In this document: positions 1-8,551 of the stretch, piece by piece | How positions within the stretch are numbered: the stretch's first letter is position 1 | Layout of the letters: the number at the start of each line of letters is the position of its first letter | NCBI GenBank assembly: GCA_018267275.1 | Contig: JAFDYV010000012.1 | Location: 62,001 to 126,000 of the forward strand | Direction: 5' to 3' | Origin: Bacteroidota bacterium | GTDB taxonomy: Bacteria; Bacteroidota; Bacteroidia; Cytophagales; Cyclobacteriaceae | DNA length: 64,000 nucleotides | Program-made: the position numbers and the translations under genes | Notes under the pieces: generated by a model | What the model saw: only the letters and a program-made list of their open reading frames with translations | What the model was told of the DNA's origin: nothing | Databases searched by the model: none

Positions 1-63
1 ATAGGGCACGACAGGTAATTGTGGATAACTATTTCCTTCCGAAATAGGGGTTACTTTTTTGTT

Positions 64-1026
64 TCACCTGATTTGGTAATTGGAATCCAACAGCTTAACA
101 ATTAGATCAGCAGAGCGGTTAATAGTAGCATTCATGTGCCGCAAGTCTAGCTCGCTTACTTCATCGCGTAGTTGGTGGTAGTAGCTGTAATTTTGAAAAT
201 CAAATGTGGAAATGGTGTGGCATGGCACGCCATAGGTTTCATAGAAGGTGTAGTTGTCAGACCTCCGAAATAGATCATATTTGTTTTCTTCGTGCAAGTA
301 GTGGATAAACTCAAAGCCTAACAATTCATTGCTGACTTTTGCGAAGTTTGATTTGTTGTAACCTGTGATGTACACACGGTTTTGCCCTGTTGTCATTGCT
401 TTACCGATCATTTCAAAATTGATCATGTACTTGATTTTGATACCGAGTTTTTTCAGTCTTGGTGCCAAGTATTCAGATCCAAGCAGACCACTTTCTTCTG
501 CGGTGAACAATGCCACAATCACGTTGGCATTTGGCCGTTGTTGTTGCAAGTGTGCTGCAATCTGCAATACCGCTGTTACACCACTCGCATCGTCATTGGC
601 TCCGTTGTAAACGGTATCGACTTTGTTTTTTCCTTTTGCCTTCCCAATGTGGTCGAGATGAGCGCCCAGCAGAACATACTCCTTGGCGTCATCGTGTGTG
701 CCAATCAAACCTACGATGTTGGCAGTTTTCTTACCTTGAATGACAACCGTATCCTTAAAGTCCTTGAAGAAAGGCTTCACGCCTGCATCTTTTAGATAAC
801 CAACAGCCCAATCAGCGGCAAGGTCAAATCCCTTGGTACCAAATTCTCTACCCTCCATTTCATCGCTTGCCAAGGCGGAAATGATACGCTCGGTTTCTGC
901 AACTGTGATGGGTGTTGAAAATGACAGAGGTGCTGTGGTGGGGGCATTGGTGGGAAGATTGGTAGTTTTGCATCCAATCAAAACCACAAGCCCTGCCAGC
1001 AATCTAAAATTGGAGCGCGCTATCAT
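64..1026 (-). CDS. M28-family zinc metallopeptidase, lipoprotein
   Basis: Predicted cell-envelope aminopeptidase/peptidase of family M28. The N-terminus is a lipoprotein signal (hydrophobic LLAGLVVLIGC with a lipobox Cys near residue 19), so the mature protein is probably membrane-anchored. M28 metal-site motifs appear in order: GAHLDHIG, YNGANDDASGV, FTAEESGLLGS, INFEMIG and a late PCHTIS His. The fourth ligand position carries Glu (NFEMIG) where the classical family has Asp. I chose the ATG at 1026 because it overlaps the stop of the upstream ABC-F gene as TGATG; an in-frame TTG lies one codon earlier. The overlap suggests co-translation with the ABC-F gene. Length of 320 aa fits a single catalytic domain. 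Substrate unknown. Confidence 0.85.
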   Translation of the reverse strand: MIARSNFRLLAGLVVLIGCKTTNLPTNAPTTAPLSFSTPITVAETERIISALASDEMEGREFGTKGFDLAADWAVGYLKDAGVKPFFKDFKDTVVIQGKKTANIVGLIGTHDDAKEYVLLGAHLDHIGKAKGKNKVDTVYNGANDDASGVTAVLQIAAHLQQQRPNANVIVALFTAEESGLLGSEYLAPRLKKLGIKIKYMINFEMIGKAMTTGQNRVYITGYNKSNFAKVSNELLGFEFIHYLHEENKYDLFRRSDNYTFYETYGVPCHTISTFDFQNYSYYHQLRDEVSELDLRHMNATINRSADLIVKLLDSNYQIR

Positions 1027-2675
1027 CAATTGCTGACAAGCGTTTTGCGTTCTATTTCGCGCAAGTTTTCCATTTTCTTATTGCGTAAGAAGCCGTTGAT
1101 GTCTTCAAAATGTTCGCGGATGCGCTTGTTTCCAAATTCAAAAACCTTGGTAGCGAGGCCATCCAGAAAATCACGATCGTGGGAAACCAAAATGAGCGTC
1201 CCGTCAAATGCTTTCAGCGCATCTTTCAAAATATCTTTGGTGCGAATATCCAAGTGGTTGGTAGGTTCGTCCAATATCAAAAGGTTAACGGGTTGCAACA
1301 ATAACTTAATCATTGCCAAACGCGTGCGCTCACCACCTGAAAGCATTTTTACTTTTTTATCGATGGCATCGCCACCAAACATAAACGCACCAAGTATGTC
1401 TTTGATTTTCGTGCGGATGTCTCCAAACGCAATTTTATCTACCGTTTCAAACACGGTGTAGTCTTCATCCAACAACGATGCCTGGTTCTGCGCAAAGTAG
1501 CCAATCATCGAGTTGTGGCCCAATTGCATTTTGCCTTCAAAATCAATCTCGCCCATGATGGCCTTCACGAAAGTAGATTTCCCTTCGCCATTTTTACCTA
1601 CCAAAGCGATTTTTTCGCCACGTGCAATGGTGACAGAAGCATTCTCAAACACCACGTGATCTCCGTAGCGTTTGGTTAACTCCGTTGCAATCACAGGGTA
1701 ATTTCCGGACCGCGGAGCGGGAGGAAACTTAAGGTTCAGCGATGAAGTATCAACTTCATCCACCTGAATAATTTCAATCTTCTCCAGCATCTTCACGCGG
1801 CTTTGCACCTGCAACGTTTTTGAGTAAGTGCCTTTGAAACGCTCAATGAATGCAGTGATGTCCGCAATTTCTTTTTGTTGATCTTCAAACTGCTTTTGCT
1901 GCTGGTCGCGCCTTTCTTTGCGCAGCTGCAAGTAGTGAGAATAATTGGTTTTGTAGTCGTAGATGCGCCCCATGGTTACTTCGATGGTGCGGTTGGTAAG
2001 GTTATCGACAAATGCTTTATCGTGGCTGATTACGATCACGGCCTTGGCATTTGTTTTCAAGAATTCTTCGAGCCATTGCACCGATTCAATGTCCAAATGG
2101 TTGGTGGGCTCATCGAGCAAAATCAAATCAGGTTTCTGTAAAAGAATTTTTACTAACTCAATGCGCATGCGCCACCCTCCGCTAAACTCGCTGGTAGGGC
2201 GCGTAAAATCGCTGCGCAAAAAGCCCATGCCCATCAGTGTTTTCTCCACCTCGGCATCGTAGTTGATTTCCTCAATGGAATAATACTTCTCGCTGAGTTC
2301 TGAAACTTGTTCAATGATTTTGGCATACTCGTCCGATTCGTAGTCGGTACGCGTTTCCAGTTGTTTGTTCAGCTCTTCGATCTGCGACTTCATAGTCAAC
2401 ACGCGACTGAAGGCCTTGCTTGCCTCTTCAAATACCGAGCAGTTGTCATCGGTGAGAAGGTGCTGGGGCAAATATGCGATTACGGCATCTTTTGGGGCCG
2501 ATACCTTGCCGCGTGTAGGCTTGTTTACACCCGCCAAAATCTTTAACAAAGTAGACTTGCCGGCTCCGTTTTTGCCCATTAAGGCAATTCGGTCGTCCTC
2601 GTTGATATTGAAAGTAATGTCACTAAATAGTACCGTGCCGCTAAATTCTACGGCCACATTATCAACTGAAATCAT
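1026..2675 (-). CDS. ABC-F family ATP-binding protein
   Basis: Duplicated ABC ATPase without membrane segments, as in ABC-F translation factors (Uup/EttA/YdiF group), which act on the ribosome rather than in transport. Two Walker A motifs are visible (GKNGAGKST near residue 36 and GKNGEGKST near 363). There are two signature motifs (FSGGWRMRIEL and LSGGERTRLAM) and two LDEPTNHLDI Walker B/D-loop motifs. A charged linker rich in K, Q and E lies between the domains (about residues 240-290). Length of 549 aa is normal. Its stop overlaps the start of the M28 peptidase gene. The exact ABC-F subfamily cannot be fixed from sequence reading alone. Confidence 0.93.
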   Translation of the reverse strand: MISVDNVAVEFSGTVLFSDITFNINEDDRIALMGKNGAGKSTLLKILAGVNKPTRGKVSAPKDAVIAYLPQHLLTDDNCSVFEEASKAFSRVLTMKSQIEELNKQLETRTDYESDEYAKIIEQVSELSEKYYSIEEINYDAEVEKTLMGMGFLRSDFTRPTSEFSGGWRMRIELVKILLQKPDLILLDEPTNHLDIESVQWLEEFLKTNAKAVIVISHDKAFVDNLTNRTIEVTMGRIYDYKTNYSHYLQLRKERRDQQQKQFEDQQKEIADITAFIERFKGTYSKTLQVQSRVKMLEKIEIIQVDEVDTSSLNLKFPPAPRSGNYPVIATELTKRYGDHVVFENASVTIARGEKIALVGKNGEGKSTFVKAIMGEIDFEGKMQLGHNSMIGYFAQNQASLLDEDYTVFETVDKIAFGDIRTKIKDILGAFMFGGDAIDKKVKMLSGGERTRLAMIKLLLQPVNLLILDEPTNHLDIRTKDILKDALKAFDGTLILVSHDRDFLDGLATKVFEFGNKRIREHFEDINGFLRNKKMENLREIERKTLVSN

Positions 2676-2825
2676 GCTTTCGAAAAATAAGCCGCAAAGA
2701 TAGGACTATCATTGATATCATTTGTGTGATTTTTCGATAACGTTTTTGGGACTTCAATCGAAAGATGGCTGCTATTGTGCAGCATTCAAGCGCGAATTTG
2801 TATTTTGCTTCCAGATAAGTTAATC

Positions 2826-3740
2826 ATGCCGCTGCTAGCAGTAAAAAAGATTTCGAAGAAGGGTGTAGGCACCTTTCAACTCAAAGACGTTTCGCTTGCG
2901 TTGGAATCTGGGCAGCGCTTGGCGCTGGTGGGCGAGACAGGCTCTGGCAAAAGCACCGTGATGAAAATCATCGCAGGCTTGGAAGATGCGGATGCAGGCA
3001 CCGTTGCGCTTGATGGCGAACCGGTGAAAGGTCCATCTGGCGTTTTGGTAGCAGGTCATCCGCGGATCGCTTACTTGCCTCAGTATTTTGAGCTGCAGAA
3101 ATTTTTGCGTGTGGAACAGGTGCTGGATTATTCCAACCACCTCTCAGCCACGCAAGCCAACAATCTTTTCCGTTACTGTAAAATCAATCACCTTCTTGCT
3201 CGCAGAACAGACGAACTTTCCGGTGGCGAGCGTCAGCGCATTGCATTGTGCCGACTGCTGATATCCAATCCACGCTTGTTATTGTTGGACGAGCCGTTCT
3301 CGAACCTCGACCGCATCATGAAGCAAACATTGAAAGATGTACTCAGCGAAATTGAGCAGCGGCTGAAGATCACTATTATGCTTGTCTCGCACGATCCACA
3401 AGATACGTTGGCATGGGCGGATTGGATGTTAGTGTTGAAAAACGGAAAAGTAATCCAACAAGGTGTGCCCGCTGAATTGTATCGAAATCCGAAAAACGAA
3501 TATGTAGCTGCGTTGTTGGGAGATTACGCTGTGAGCGGAAAAAACGAACATATCACGCGACCGGAAGATTGGAAGATAGAGAAGAACAAAAATGGTAACG
3601 GTAGGGTAGAAGCGATAGCGCTGATGGGCAGCTACCACTTGGTGCGTGTAAAGAAGGGACGTGACACGATTGCGGTATATTCGCAAAACCCGAAACTAAA
3701 AATGGGCGATACGGTTAAGTTAGAACTAAAGAAGAAGTAG
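2826..3740 (+). CDS. ABC transporter ATP-binding protein with C-terminal TOBE-like region
   Basis: Single ABC ATPase of about 304 aa. It shows Walker A GETGSGKST, signature LSGGERQRIAL, Walker B LLLLDEPFSNLD and an SHDPQDTLAWAD switch His. The last 60 residues (GRVEAIALMGSYHLVRV to the end) look like the TOBE-type regulatory domain of Pot/Fbp/Cys importers for polyamines, iron or sulfate. No permease or binding-protein gene is adjacent, so it is an orphan ATPase and the substrate is unknown. I placed the start at the internal ATG (2826, MPLLAVKKI) because the 17 codons before it do not look like ABC sequence. Confidence 0.85.
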   Translation: MPLLAVKKISKKGVGTFQLKDVSLALESGQRLALVGETGSGKSTVMKIIAGLEDADAGTVALDGEPVKGPSGVLVAGHPRIAYLPQYFELQKFLRVEQVLDYSNHLSATQANNLFRYCKINHLLARRTDELSGGERQRIALCRLLISNPRLLLLDEPFSNLDRIMKQTLKDVLSEIEQRLKITIMLVSHDPQDTLAWADWMLVLKNGKVIQQGVPAELYRNPKNEYVAALLGDYAVSGKNEHITRPEDWKIEKNKNGNGRVEAIALMGSYHLVRVKKGRDTIAVYSQNPKLKMGDTVKLELKKK

Positions 3741-3742
3741 TG

Positions 3743-3780
3743 ATGCTGGATACTGGTTGCTAGTAGCGAGTATCCAGCAT
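3743..3780. repeat. Perfect 12-bp inverted repeat (intergenic hairpin)
   Basis: The arms ATGCTGGATACT (3743-3754) and AGTATCCAGCAT (3769-3780) are perfect reverse complements around a 14-nt loop. The loop contains a smaller GCTA/TAGC palindrome. The element starts two bases after the ABC ATPase stop and ends just before the ureohydrolase. No T-run follows on either strand, so a classical intrinsic terminator is not obvious. A small dispersed palindromic element or a transcript 3'-end stabiliser are the alternatives. Confidence 0.8.
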
Positions 3781-3793
3781 TGAATATCCGGTT

Positions 3794-4579
3794 ATGATAA
3801 AACTCCTCGGCATTCCTTTCGATGGCAACTCTTCGTACCTGCATGGTCCAGGTCAGGCACCAGGGCGCATCCGGCAAATGGAAGCGGAAGGCTCTGCCAA
3901 CACATTTGCAGAAAGTGGACAAGACATCCGGTCGGGCATGGCCTACCAAGATCGCGGCAACATTGTATTCGAAGATTTATCGCCTGCCGCTGTTTACCAA
4001 ACCATCAAGCGCAGTGTAAGAGAAGAGATTGCTGATGGAAGTAAGTTACTTTGCCTGGGTGGCGATCATTCTGTTTCGTTCCCGATCATTGAAGCCCATA
4101 CTGAAAAATACCAGCCGCTTCATGTGTTGCATATTGATGCACACCCAGATTTGTACGAGAACTTTGAGGGCAATCCGTATTCACATGCATCGCCCTTTGC
4201 GCGCCTGATGGAGACGGGCAAGATTGCATCGCTTACACAAGTGGGGATCCGCACCTTTAACACACACCAACGCCAACAGGCCAAACGTTACGGTGTGAAA
4301 GTGATCGAGATGAAAGATTTAAACTTTGATTTTATCGCAGGGTTGCATACACCGCTTTACCTCTCGTTCGATATCGATGCACTAGATCCAGCCTATGCAC
4401 CCGGTGTTTCGCATCACGAGCCGGGCGGCCTTTCCTCGCGACAGGCCTTGCACATCATTCAATCGATCCCCCATCTGGTAGGCGCTGATATTGTGGAGTA
4501 TAACCCCGTGCGCGATGTGAACAACATGACGGCCATGGTGGGTTATAAGTTGATGAAGGAGGTGATGGCGAGGTTTTGA
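3794..4579 (+). CDS. Ureohydrolase (agmatinase/arginase/formimidoylglutamase family)
   Basis: Binuclear manganese hydrolase of the arginase superfamily, which releases urea or formamide from guanidino-type substrates. The metal-binding motifs are all present: GGDHS near residue 89, DAHPD near 116 and SFDIDALDP near 192, followed by the family's G-G-L-S region (EPGGLSSRQ). Length of 261 aa is somewhat short compared with about 300 aa for typical agmatinases. Substrate-specific residues cannot be assigned safely, so agmatinase, arginase or formimidoylglutamase all remain possible. It is followed convergently by the toxin-antitoxin pair and has no metabolic neighbours that would settle its substrate. 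Confidence 0.85.
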   Translation: MIKLLGIPFDGNSSYLHGPGQAPGRIRQMEAEGSANTFAESGQDIRSGMAYQDRGNIVFEDLSPAAVYQTIKRSVREEIADGSKLLCLGGDHSVSFPIIEAHTEKYQPLHVLHIDAHPDLYENFEGNPYSHASPFARLMETGKIASLTQVGIRTFNTHQRQQAKRYGVKVIEMKDLNFDFIAGLHTPLYLSFDIDALDPAYAPGVSHHEPGGLSSRQALHIIQSIPHLVGADIVEYNPVRDVNNMTAMVGYKLMKEVMARF

Positions 4580-4605
4580 ACCCTGACGTCTGCTGGATTT
4601 TGTAG

Positions 4606-4950
4606 TTAATCTAAGTCCAAGATGATTTTCAAATTCTCCCTGACCCACTCAGCAATTTCGCTGTCCACTTCTCCAACCTTTTTTAACAGGCGTTTATTGT
4701 CAATCGCTCTCACCTGATCGATCATGATATCGCAGTTCTCGTTAAGGCCAAACGTTGATTTCTTCAAATGAACTCTTAGGATTTCGGATTCGGGCTTTAT
4801 GTTGGTGGTGATAGGGCAAATAACAGTTGAAGGATGATCTCGATTTAATAAATCAGTTTGAACGATTATCACGGGTCTGATTTTACCGGTTTCTGTTCCC
4901 ATCGTAGGGTTTAAGTCGGCAATCCAGATTTCGAATTGCTTAATCTTCAT
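4606..4950 (-). CDS. PemK/MazF-type endoribonuclease toxin
   Basis: Type II toxin expected to cleave mRNA at short sequence motifs. The N-terminus matches the PemK/MazF beta-barrel: EIWIADLNPTMGTETGKIRPV, followed by VIIVQTD and the ICPITTN strand. The usual GxExxKxRPxVV pattern appears as GTETGKIRPVIIV. Length of 114 aa is typical. The gene overlaps the end of the upstream antitoxin by 11 bp, the standard layout for antitoxin-first translational coupling. It converges on the ureohydrolase gene with a 26-bp gap. Confidence 0.9.
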   Translation of the reverse strand: MKIKQFEIWIADLNPTMGTETGKIRPVIIVQTDLLNRDHPSTVICPITTNIKPESEILRVHLKKSTFGLNENCDIMIDQVRAIDNKRLLKKVGEVDSEIAEWVRENLKIILDLD

Positions 4951-5170
4951 CCTTTAGCTTTTCAAACTCTGCCAGCACTACCATTGAGTCCTTCGCGACA
5001 ATTTTAGATTCTTTGCTCAACTGTTTTGCAAGTAGCTTACGTCTGTGCAGACGATTATAAAATTCAATTGCTTCATTGATGTATCGATTTCGGTTCTTCT
5101 TTACTTTTGTTACGATTTTCTCAGTTTCCTGAAAAATGTCGTCTTCCAATTTCAATGATAGGTTTTTCAT
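4940..5170 (-). CDS. Antitoxin of the PemK/MazF pair (ribbon-helix-helix-like)
   Basis: Small charged 76-aa protein directly upstream of and overlapping the toxin gene. The N-terminus (MKNLSLKLEDDIFQETEKIV, then NRNRYINEAIEFYN) has the beta-strand plus two-helix pattern of ribbon-helix-helix DNA-binding antitoxins. The C-terminal tail (KDSMVVLAEFEKLKDED) is acidic/hydrophobic and would be the part that neutralises the toxin. I chose the ATG at 5170. The longer frame opens with TTG at 5188, which lies inside the predicted -7 promoter element, so it is unlikely to be translated. Expected to repress its own operon through the paired sites at 5191-5211. Confidence 0.8.
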   Translation of the reverse strand: MKNLSLKLEDDIFQETEKIVTKVKKNRNRYINEAIEFYNRLHRRKLLAKQLSKESKIVAKDSMVVLAEFEKLKDED

Positions 5171-5185
5171 CTTTTCTTTTTGACT

Positions 5186-5217
5186 CAAAGGTATATACTT
5201 TTTGTATATACTTCAAA
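5186..5217 (-). promoter_or_regulatory. Toxin-antitoxin promoter with two palindromic operator half-sites
   Basis: On the minus strand a TTTG (-33, complement of 5214-5217) is followed after 20 nt by TACCTTTG (-7, complement of 5186-5193). This is a full match to the Bacteroidota housekeeping consensus TTTG/TANNTTTG. The spacer contains the 8-bp palindrome GTATATAC twice (5191-5198 and 5204-5211), 13 bp apart and separated by TTTTT. Paired palindromes between the promoter elements fit dimeric RHH antitoxin operators. Transcription would begin about 10 nt before the ATG at 5170. Binding is inferred, not shown. Confidence 0.7.
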
Positions 5218-5350
5218 TGTTCTGTTTCAACGGCAACGAAGGATCAAATAAGTTCATTATTGGCGGATGTTTTGCCTTGAGGTTAAATTTCTATAGGTGG
5301 TTGCAGTCGATTTCATCCCTTTTTCTATCTTGTCCCTGAAACTAATTCTT

Positions 5351-8300
5351 ATGCGTAAACTTCTTCCAGTTGTTCTTGCTTTGGTTGTATCAATCGGTGC
5401 AACCGCCCAAAACCTCGACAGCGTTTTCAAATATGTCAAGTACCGAAACATTGGCCCTTTTAGGGGTGGGCGCTCGGTGTGTGCCACGGGCGTGGTCAGC
5501 GATCCGCTTACGTACTACATGGGCACTACAGGTGGCGGCTTATGGAAAACGGAAGATGCAGGCGTAAGCTGGCGCAACATTTCAGACGGGTTTTTCAAAA
5601 CGGGTTCAGTCGGTGCAGTAGCCGTTTCTGAGAGCGAGCCCAATGTGGTGTATGTAGGCATGGGCGAGCACGCCCCACGCGGGGTGATGACCACCTATGG
5701 CGATGGTGTTTACAAATCCACCGATGCAGGCAAGACATGGAAGAAGATGGGTTTGGAAAAAACGTTGCAGATTTCGCGCATCGTTATCCACCCTCGCAAT
5801 TCAGATATTGTGTACGTGGCAGCTCAGGGCGCTATCAACGGCCCCACGCAAGACCGCGGCATTTATAAATCTATCAATGGAGGAGTAACCTGGACGAAAG
5901 TCCTTTTTGTAAATGACCTTACGGGATGTTCTGAGCTTTCGATGGACATGAGCAACCCCAAAGTTTTATATGCTGCCATGTGGCATCACCAACGGTTGCC
6001 TTGGAAAGTCATCAGCGGTGGACCGGGCAGTGGTTTGTACAAATCTACCGATGGTGGCGATACGTGGGAAAAAATCCACAACGGCCTGCCCAAAGAATTA
6101 GGTAAAATGGCCATCGCGGTAAGCCGCGCCAATCCTGAAAAATTGTATGCAGTGATTGAAAGTGATTCGGAGAAAGAACAAGGCGGTTTGTTTGTTTCAG
6201 ATGATGCCGGAAAATCGTGGTATAAGCAAAGCAGCAACCACGAGTTGGTGCAACGCGCGTGGTATTACATTGAGGTGTTTCCAGATCCACAAAACGAAAA
6301 CACTGTGTATGTGATGAGCGCCTCTGCGCTCCGCTCGATTGATGGCGGCAAAACCTGGGATCACATCTACACCCAACATGGCGATTATCACGATGTGTGG
6401 ATGAACCCAAAAAATTCAAAGAATATGGTGGTGGCCGATGATGGCGGGGCGAGCATCAGCTTCAATGGCGGCAAAACGTTTTCATTGATCACCAACAACA
6501 TGCCCACTGCGCAGATTTATCGTGTAAATGTCGATAACAATTTTCCTTACCGTATTTATGGAGGGCAGCAAGACAATACCTCTGTGCGCATTGAAAGTTT
6601 GGCGCTGGGCAAGTGGGGGATAGGCGAGCGCAACTGGGACTACTCTGCCGGTGGGGAAAGTGCATTTCTTGCGTTCAATCCAGATGACCCAAAGTTGGTA
6701 ATGGGCGGAAGTTATCTCGGCACCATAGAAGCTTTGCAGCCTCACGCGCAAGCAGGTACCTCCATTATGGCAGCCCCAATTCAATACTTGGGTAGGGCGA
6801 GTAAAGACATGAAGTACCGGTTCAACTGGAATGCGCCCATCATTTGGTCTAAGCATGAGCCGAATACCTTTTATCACGGTTCGCAATTGTTGTTGCGCAC
6901 GCGCGATAATGGTGTGACATGGGAAGAAGCCTCGCCCGATTTGACTCGCAACGAAAAAGACAAACAAGTAAAAGGCGGTGGCCCATATACGGTTGAAGCC
7001 GTAGGCGCAGAAAATTATGGAACGTTGAGCTATGTGATTGAATCTGAAAAAGGAACGATTTGGACGGGTAGCGATGACGGTCTTGTGCAACTCACCCGGG
7101 ATTTTGGAAAGACCTGGACAAATGTGACACCAAAAGGCCTGGCAGAATGCTTGATCAATTCAATTGAAGTTTCACCGCACGATCCTGCCACTGCCTACAT
7201 CGCTACCACACGCTACAAGTTTAATGACTTTACGCCTGGGTTGTACAAGACCACCGATTATGGCAAAACGTGGGTCAACATCAGCAAGGGTATTCCGCAA
7301 GGCGCCTATACGCGCGTGGTGCGCGAAGATGATGTGCGCAAGAATTTGTTATATGCCGGAACGGAGTTGGGAATGTACATCAGTTGGAATGGTGGCACTA
7401 CGTGGCAACCGTTTCAGTTGAATTTGCCCATCACACCCATTACCGATTTGAAAATTCACCGAGGTGATTTGATTGTTGGCACCATGGGGCGTGCGTTTTG
7501 GATTTTAGATGACTTGGGTTTGATACGCCAACACAATGGCACGGTAGATGAGTCGTTTAAGATTTATAAACCGGAAGATGCGATCATTGGCAATTGGGGC
7601 AGCGGCATGAACCAAACTTCTGCCACCAATAAAGGGACAGATGAGTTTATGGGTGTGAACCCCGCCAACGGTGTGGTCATTTACTATCAGTTGCCAAAGT
7701 TACCCGATACGGTGCACGTTACATTGGAGATCAGAGATGAAGCAGGTAAGTTGGTGAGAAAGCTGAGCTCAAAACCTGATTCACGTTTTCATTCTTATCC
7801 CGGTGGGCCTTCTGCCGAACCTAAGTTGCCGAAAGAAAAAGGAGTGAACCGATTTGTTTGGGACATGCGCCACACGACCATGACAGGCGTGCCCGAAGTG
7901 TACATCGAAAGTAGTTTCCGTGGTCATAAAACCGTGCCTGGGAATTACACCATTACGTTCAGCGATGGAAAGAACAGTACCAAAACCGATTTCAAGATTT
8001 TGCCAAACCCACACTACAACGTAACTGCACAAGAATATGCTGAATACAATGCATTCATGTCTAACATGGAAGAAAAGCTAAACGACATGCACAAAAAAGT
8101 GAACGATATTTTAAAGATGCGCAATCAGGTGGAGGAAATTGTGGGCGCACTGGAAGGCGACAAATACAAAGCGCTGAAGAAAACCGGGAATGAATTGAGC
8201 GAAAAAATGAAGGCATGGGATGACGAGATGGTGCAGCGCAAAGCCAAAGCCTATGACGATGTGGATAATTTTGAAAATAAGTTTACTGCCAATTTCATGT

Positions 8301-8485
8301 TCTTGATCAACCATTCCGAAAGCGACATACCGCGAGTGACCAAGCCGAACAAAGACCGCTACGATGAATTGATGAAGCAATGGAGTAGTCTGAACGCGCG
8401 CGCAATGGAGATCATCGAAAAAGATGTGCCCACCTACTCTAAGCAATTGTGGGATGCAGGGATTGGTGCGGTCAGGGTTCCTTAA
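5351..8485 (+). CDS. Secreted sortilin-like BNR/VPS10 beta-propeller protein
   Basis: Secreted protein of about 1044 aa. The cleavable signal peptide (MRKLLPVVLALVVSIGATAQ) ends at the internal ATG-defined start 5351; the frame is open further upstream but without a signal. The body is a run of Asp-box/BNR propeller repeats such as GGLWKTEDAGVSW, GVYKSTDAGKTW, GLYKSTDGGDTW and SIDGGKTWDH, as in sortilin/VPS10-like and 'glycosyl hydrolase' BNR proteins of Bacteroidota. A C-terminal part (about 790-1044) has an immunoglobulin-like segment and a charged helical region (MEEKLNDMHKKVNDILKM). Despite frequent 'glycosyl hydrolase' labels, no catalytic residues are evident. No T9SS sorting domain is visible at the C-terminus. 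Confidence 0.85.
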   Translation: MRKLLPVVLALVVSIGATAQNLDSVFKYVKYRNIGPFRGGRSVCATGVVSDPLTYYMGTTGGGLWKTEDAGVSWRNISDGFFKTGSVGAVAVSESEPNVVYVGMGEHAPRGVMTTYGDGVYKSTDAGKTWKKMGLEKTLQISRIVIHPRNSDIVYVAAQGAINGPTQDRGIYKSINGGVTWTKVLFVNDLTGCSELSMDMSNPKVLYAAMWHHQRLPWKVISGGPGSGLYKSTDGGDTWEKIHNGLPKELGKMAIAVSRANPEKLYAVIESDSEKEQGGLFVSDDAGKSWYKQSSNHELVQRAWYYIEVFPDPQNENTVYVMSASALRSIDGGKTWDHIYTQHGDYHDVWMNPKNSKNMVVADDGGASISFNGGKTFSLITNNMPTAQIYRVNVDNNFPYRIYGGQQDNTSVRIESLALGKWGIGERNWDYSAGGESAFLAFNPDDPKLVMGGSYLGTIEALQPHAQAGTSIMAAPIQYLGRASKDMKYRFNWNAPIIWSKHEPNTFYHGSQLLLRTRDNGVTWEEASPDLTRNEKDKQVKGGGPYTVEAVGAENYGTLSYVIESEKGTIWTGSDDGLVQLTRDFGKTWTNVTPKGLAECLINSIEVSPHDPATAYIATTRYKFNDFTPGLYKTTDYGKTWVNISKGIPQGAYTRVVREDDVRKNLLYAGTELGMYISWNGGTTWQPFQLNLPITPITDLKIHRGDLIVGTMGRAFWILDDLGLIRQHNGTVDESFKIYKPEDAIIGNWGSGMNQTSATNKGTDEFMGVNPANGVVIYYQLPKLPDTVHVTLEIRDEAGKLVRKLSSKPDSRFHSYPGGPSAEPKLPKEKGVNRFVWDMRHTTMTGVPEVYIESSFRGHKTVPGNYTITFSDGKNSTKTDFKILPNPHYNVTAQEYAEYNAFMSNMEEKLNDMHKKVNDILKMRNQVEEIVGALEGDKYKALKKTGNELSEKMKAWDDEMVQRKAKAYDDVDNFENKFTANFMFLINHSESDIPRVTKPNKDRYDELMKQWSSLNARAMEIIEKDVPTYSKQLWDAGIGAVRVP

Positions 8486-8551
8486 GTTTTGTTCGCTGTC
8501 AGGTTGAGCGTGGTGAAACCGTTTTGAAATATGACTTCGATACTGATTCAG

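Noticed and set aside
8490..8551. Sequence TGTCAGGTTGAGCGTGGTGAAACC resembling half of a dispersed intergenic palindrome
   Set aside because: No matching second arm is found in the gap, so no repeat is called.
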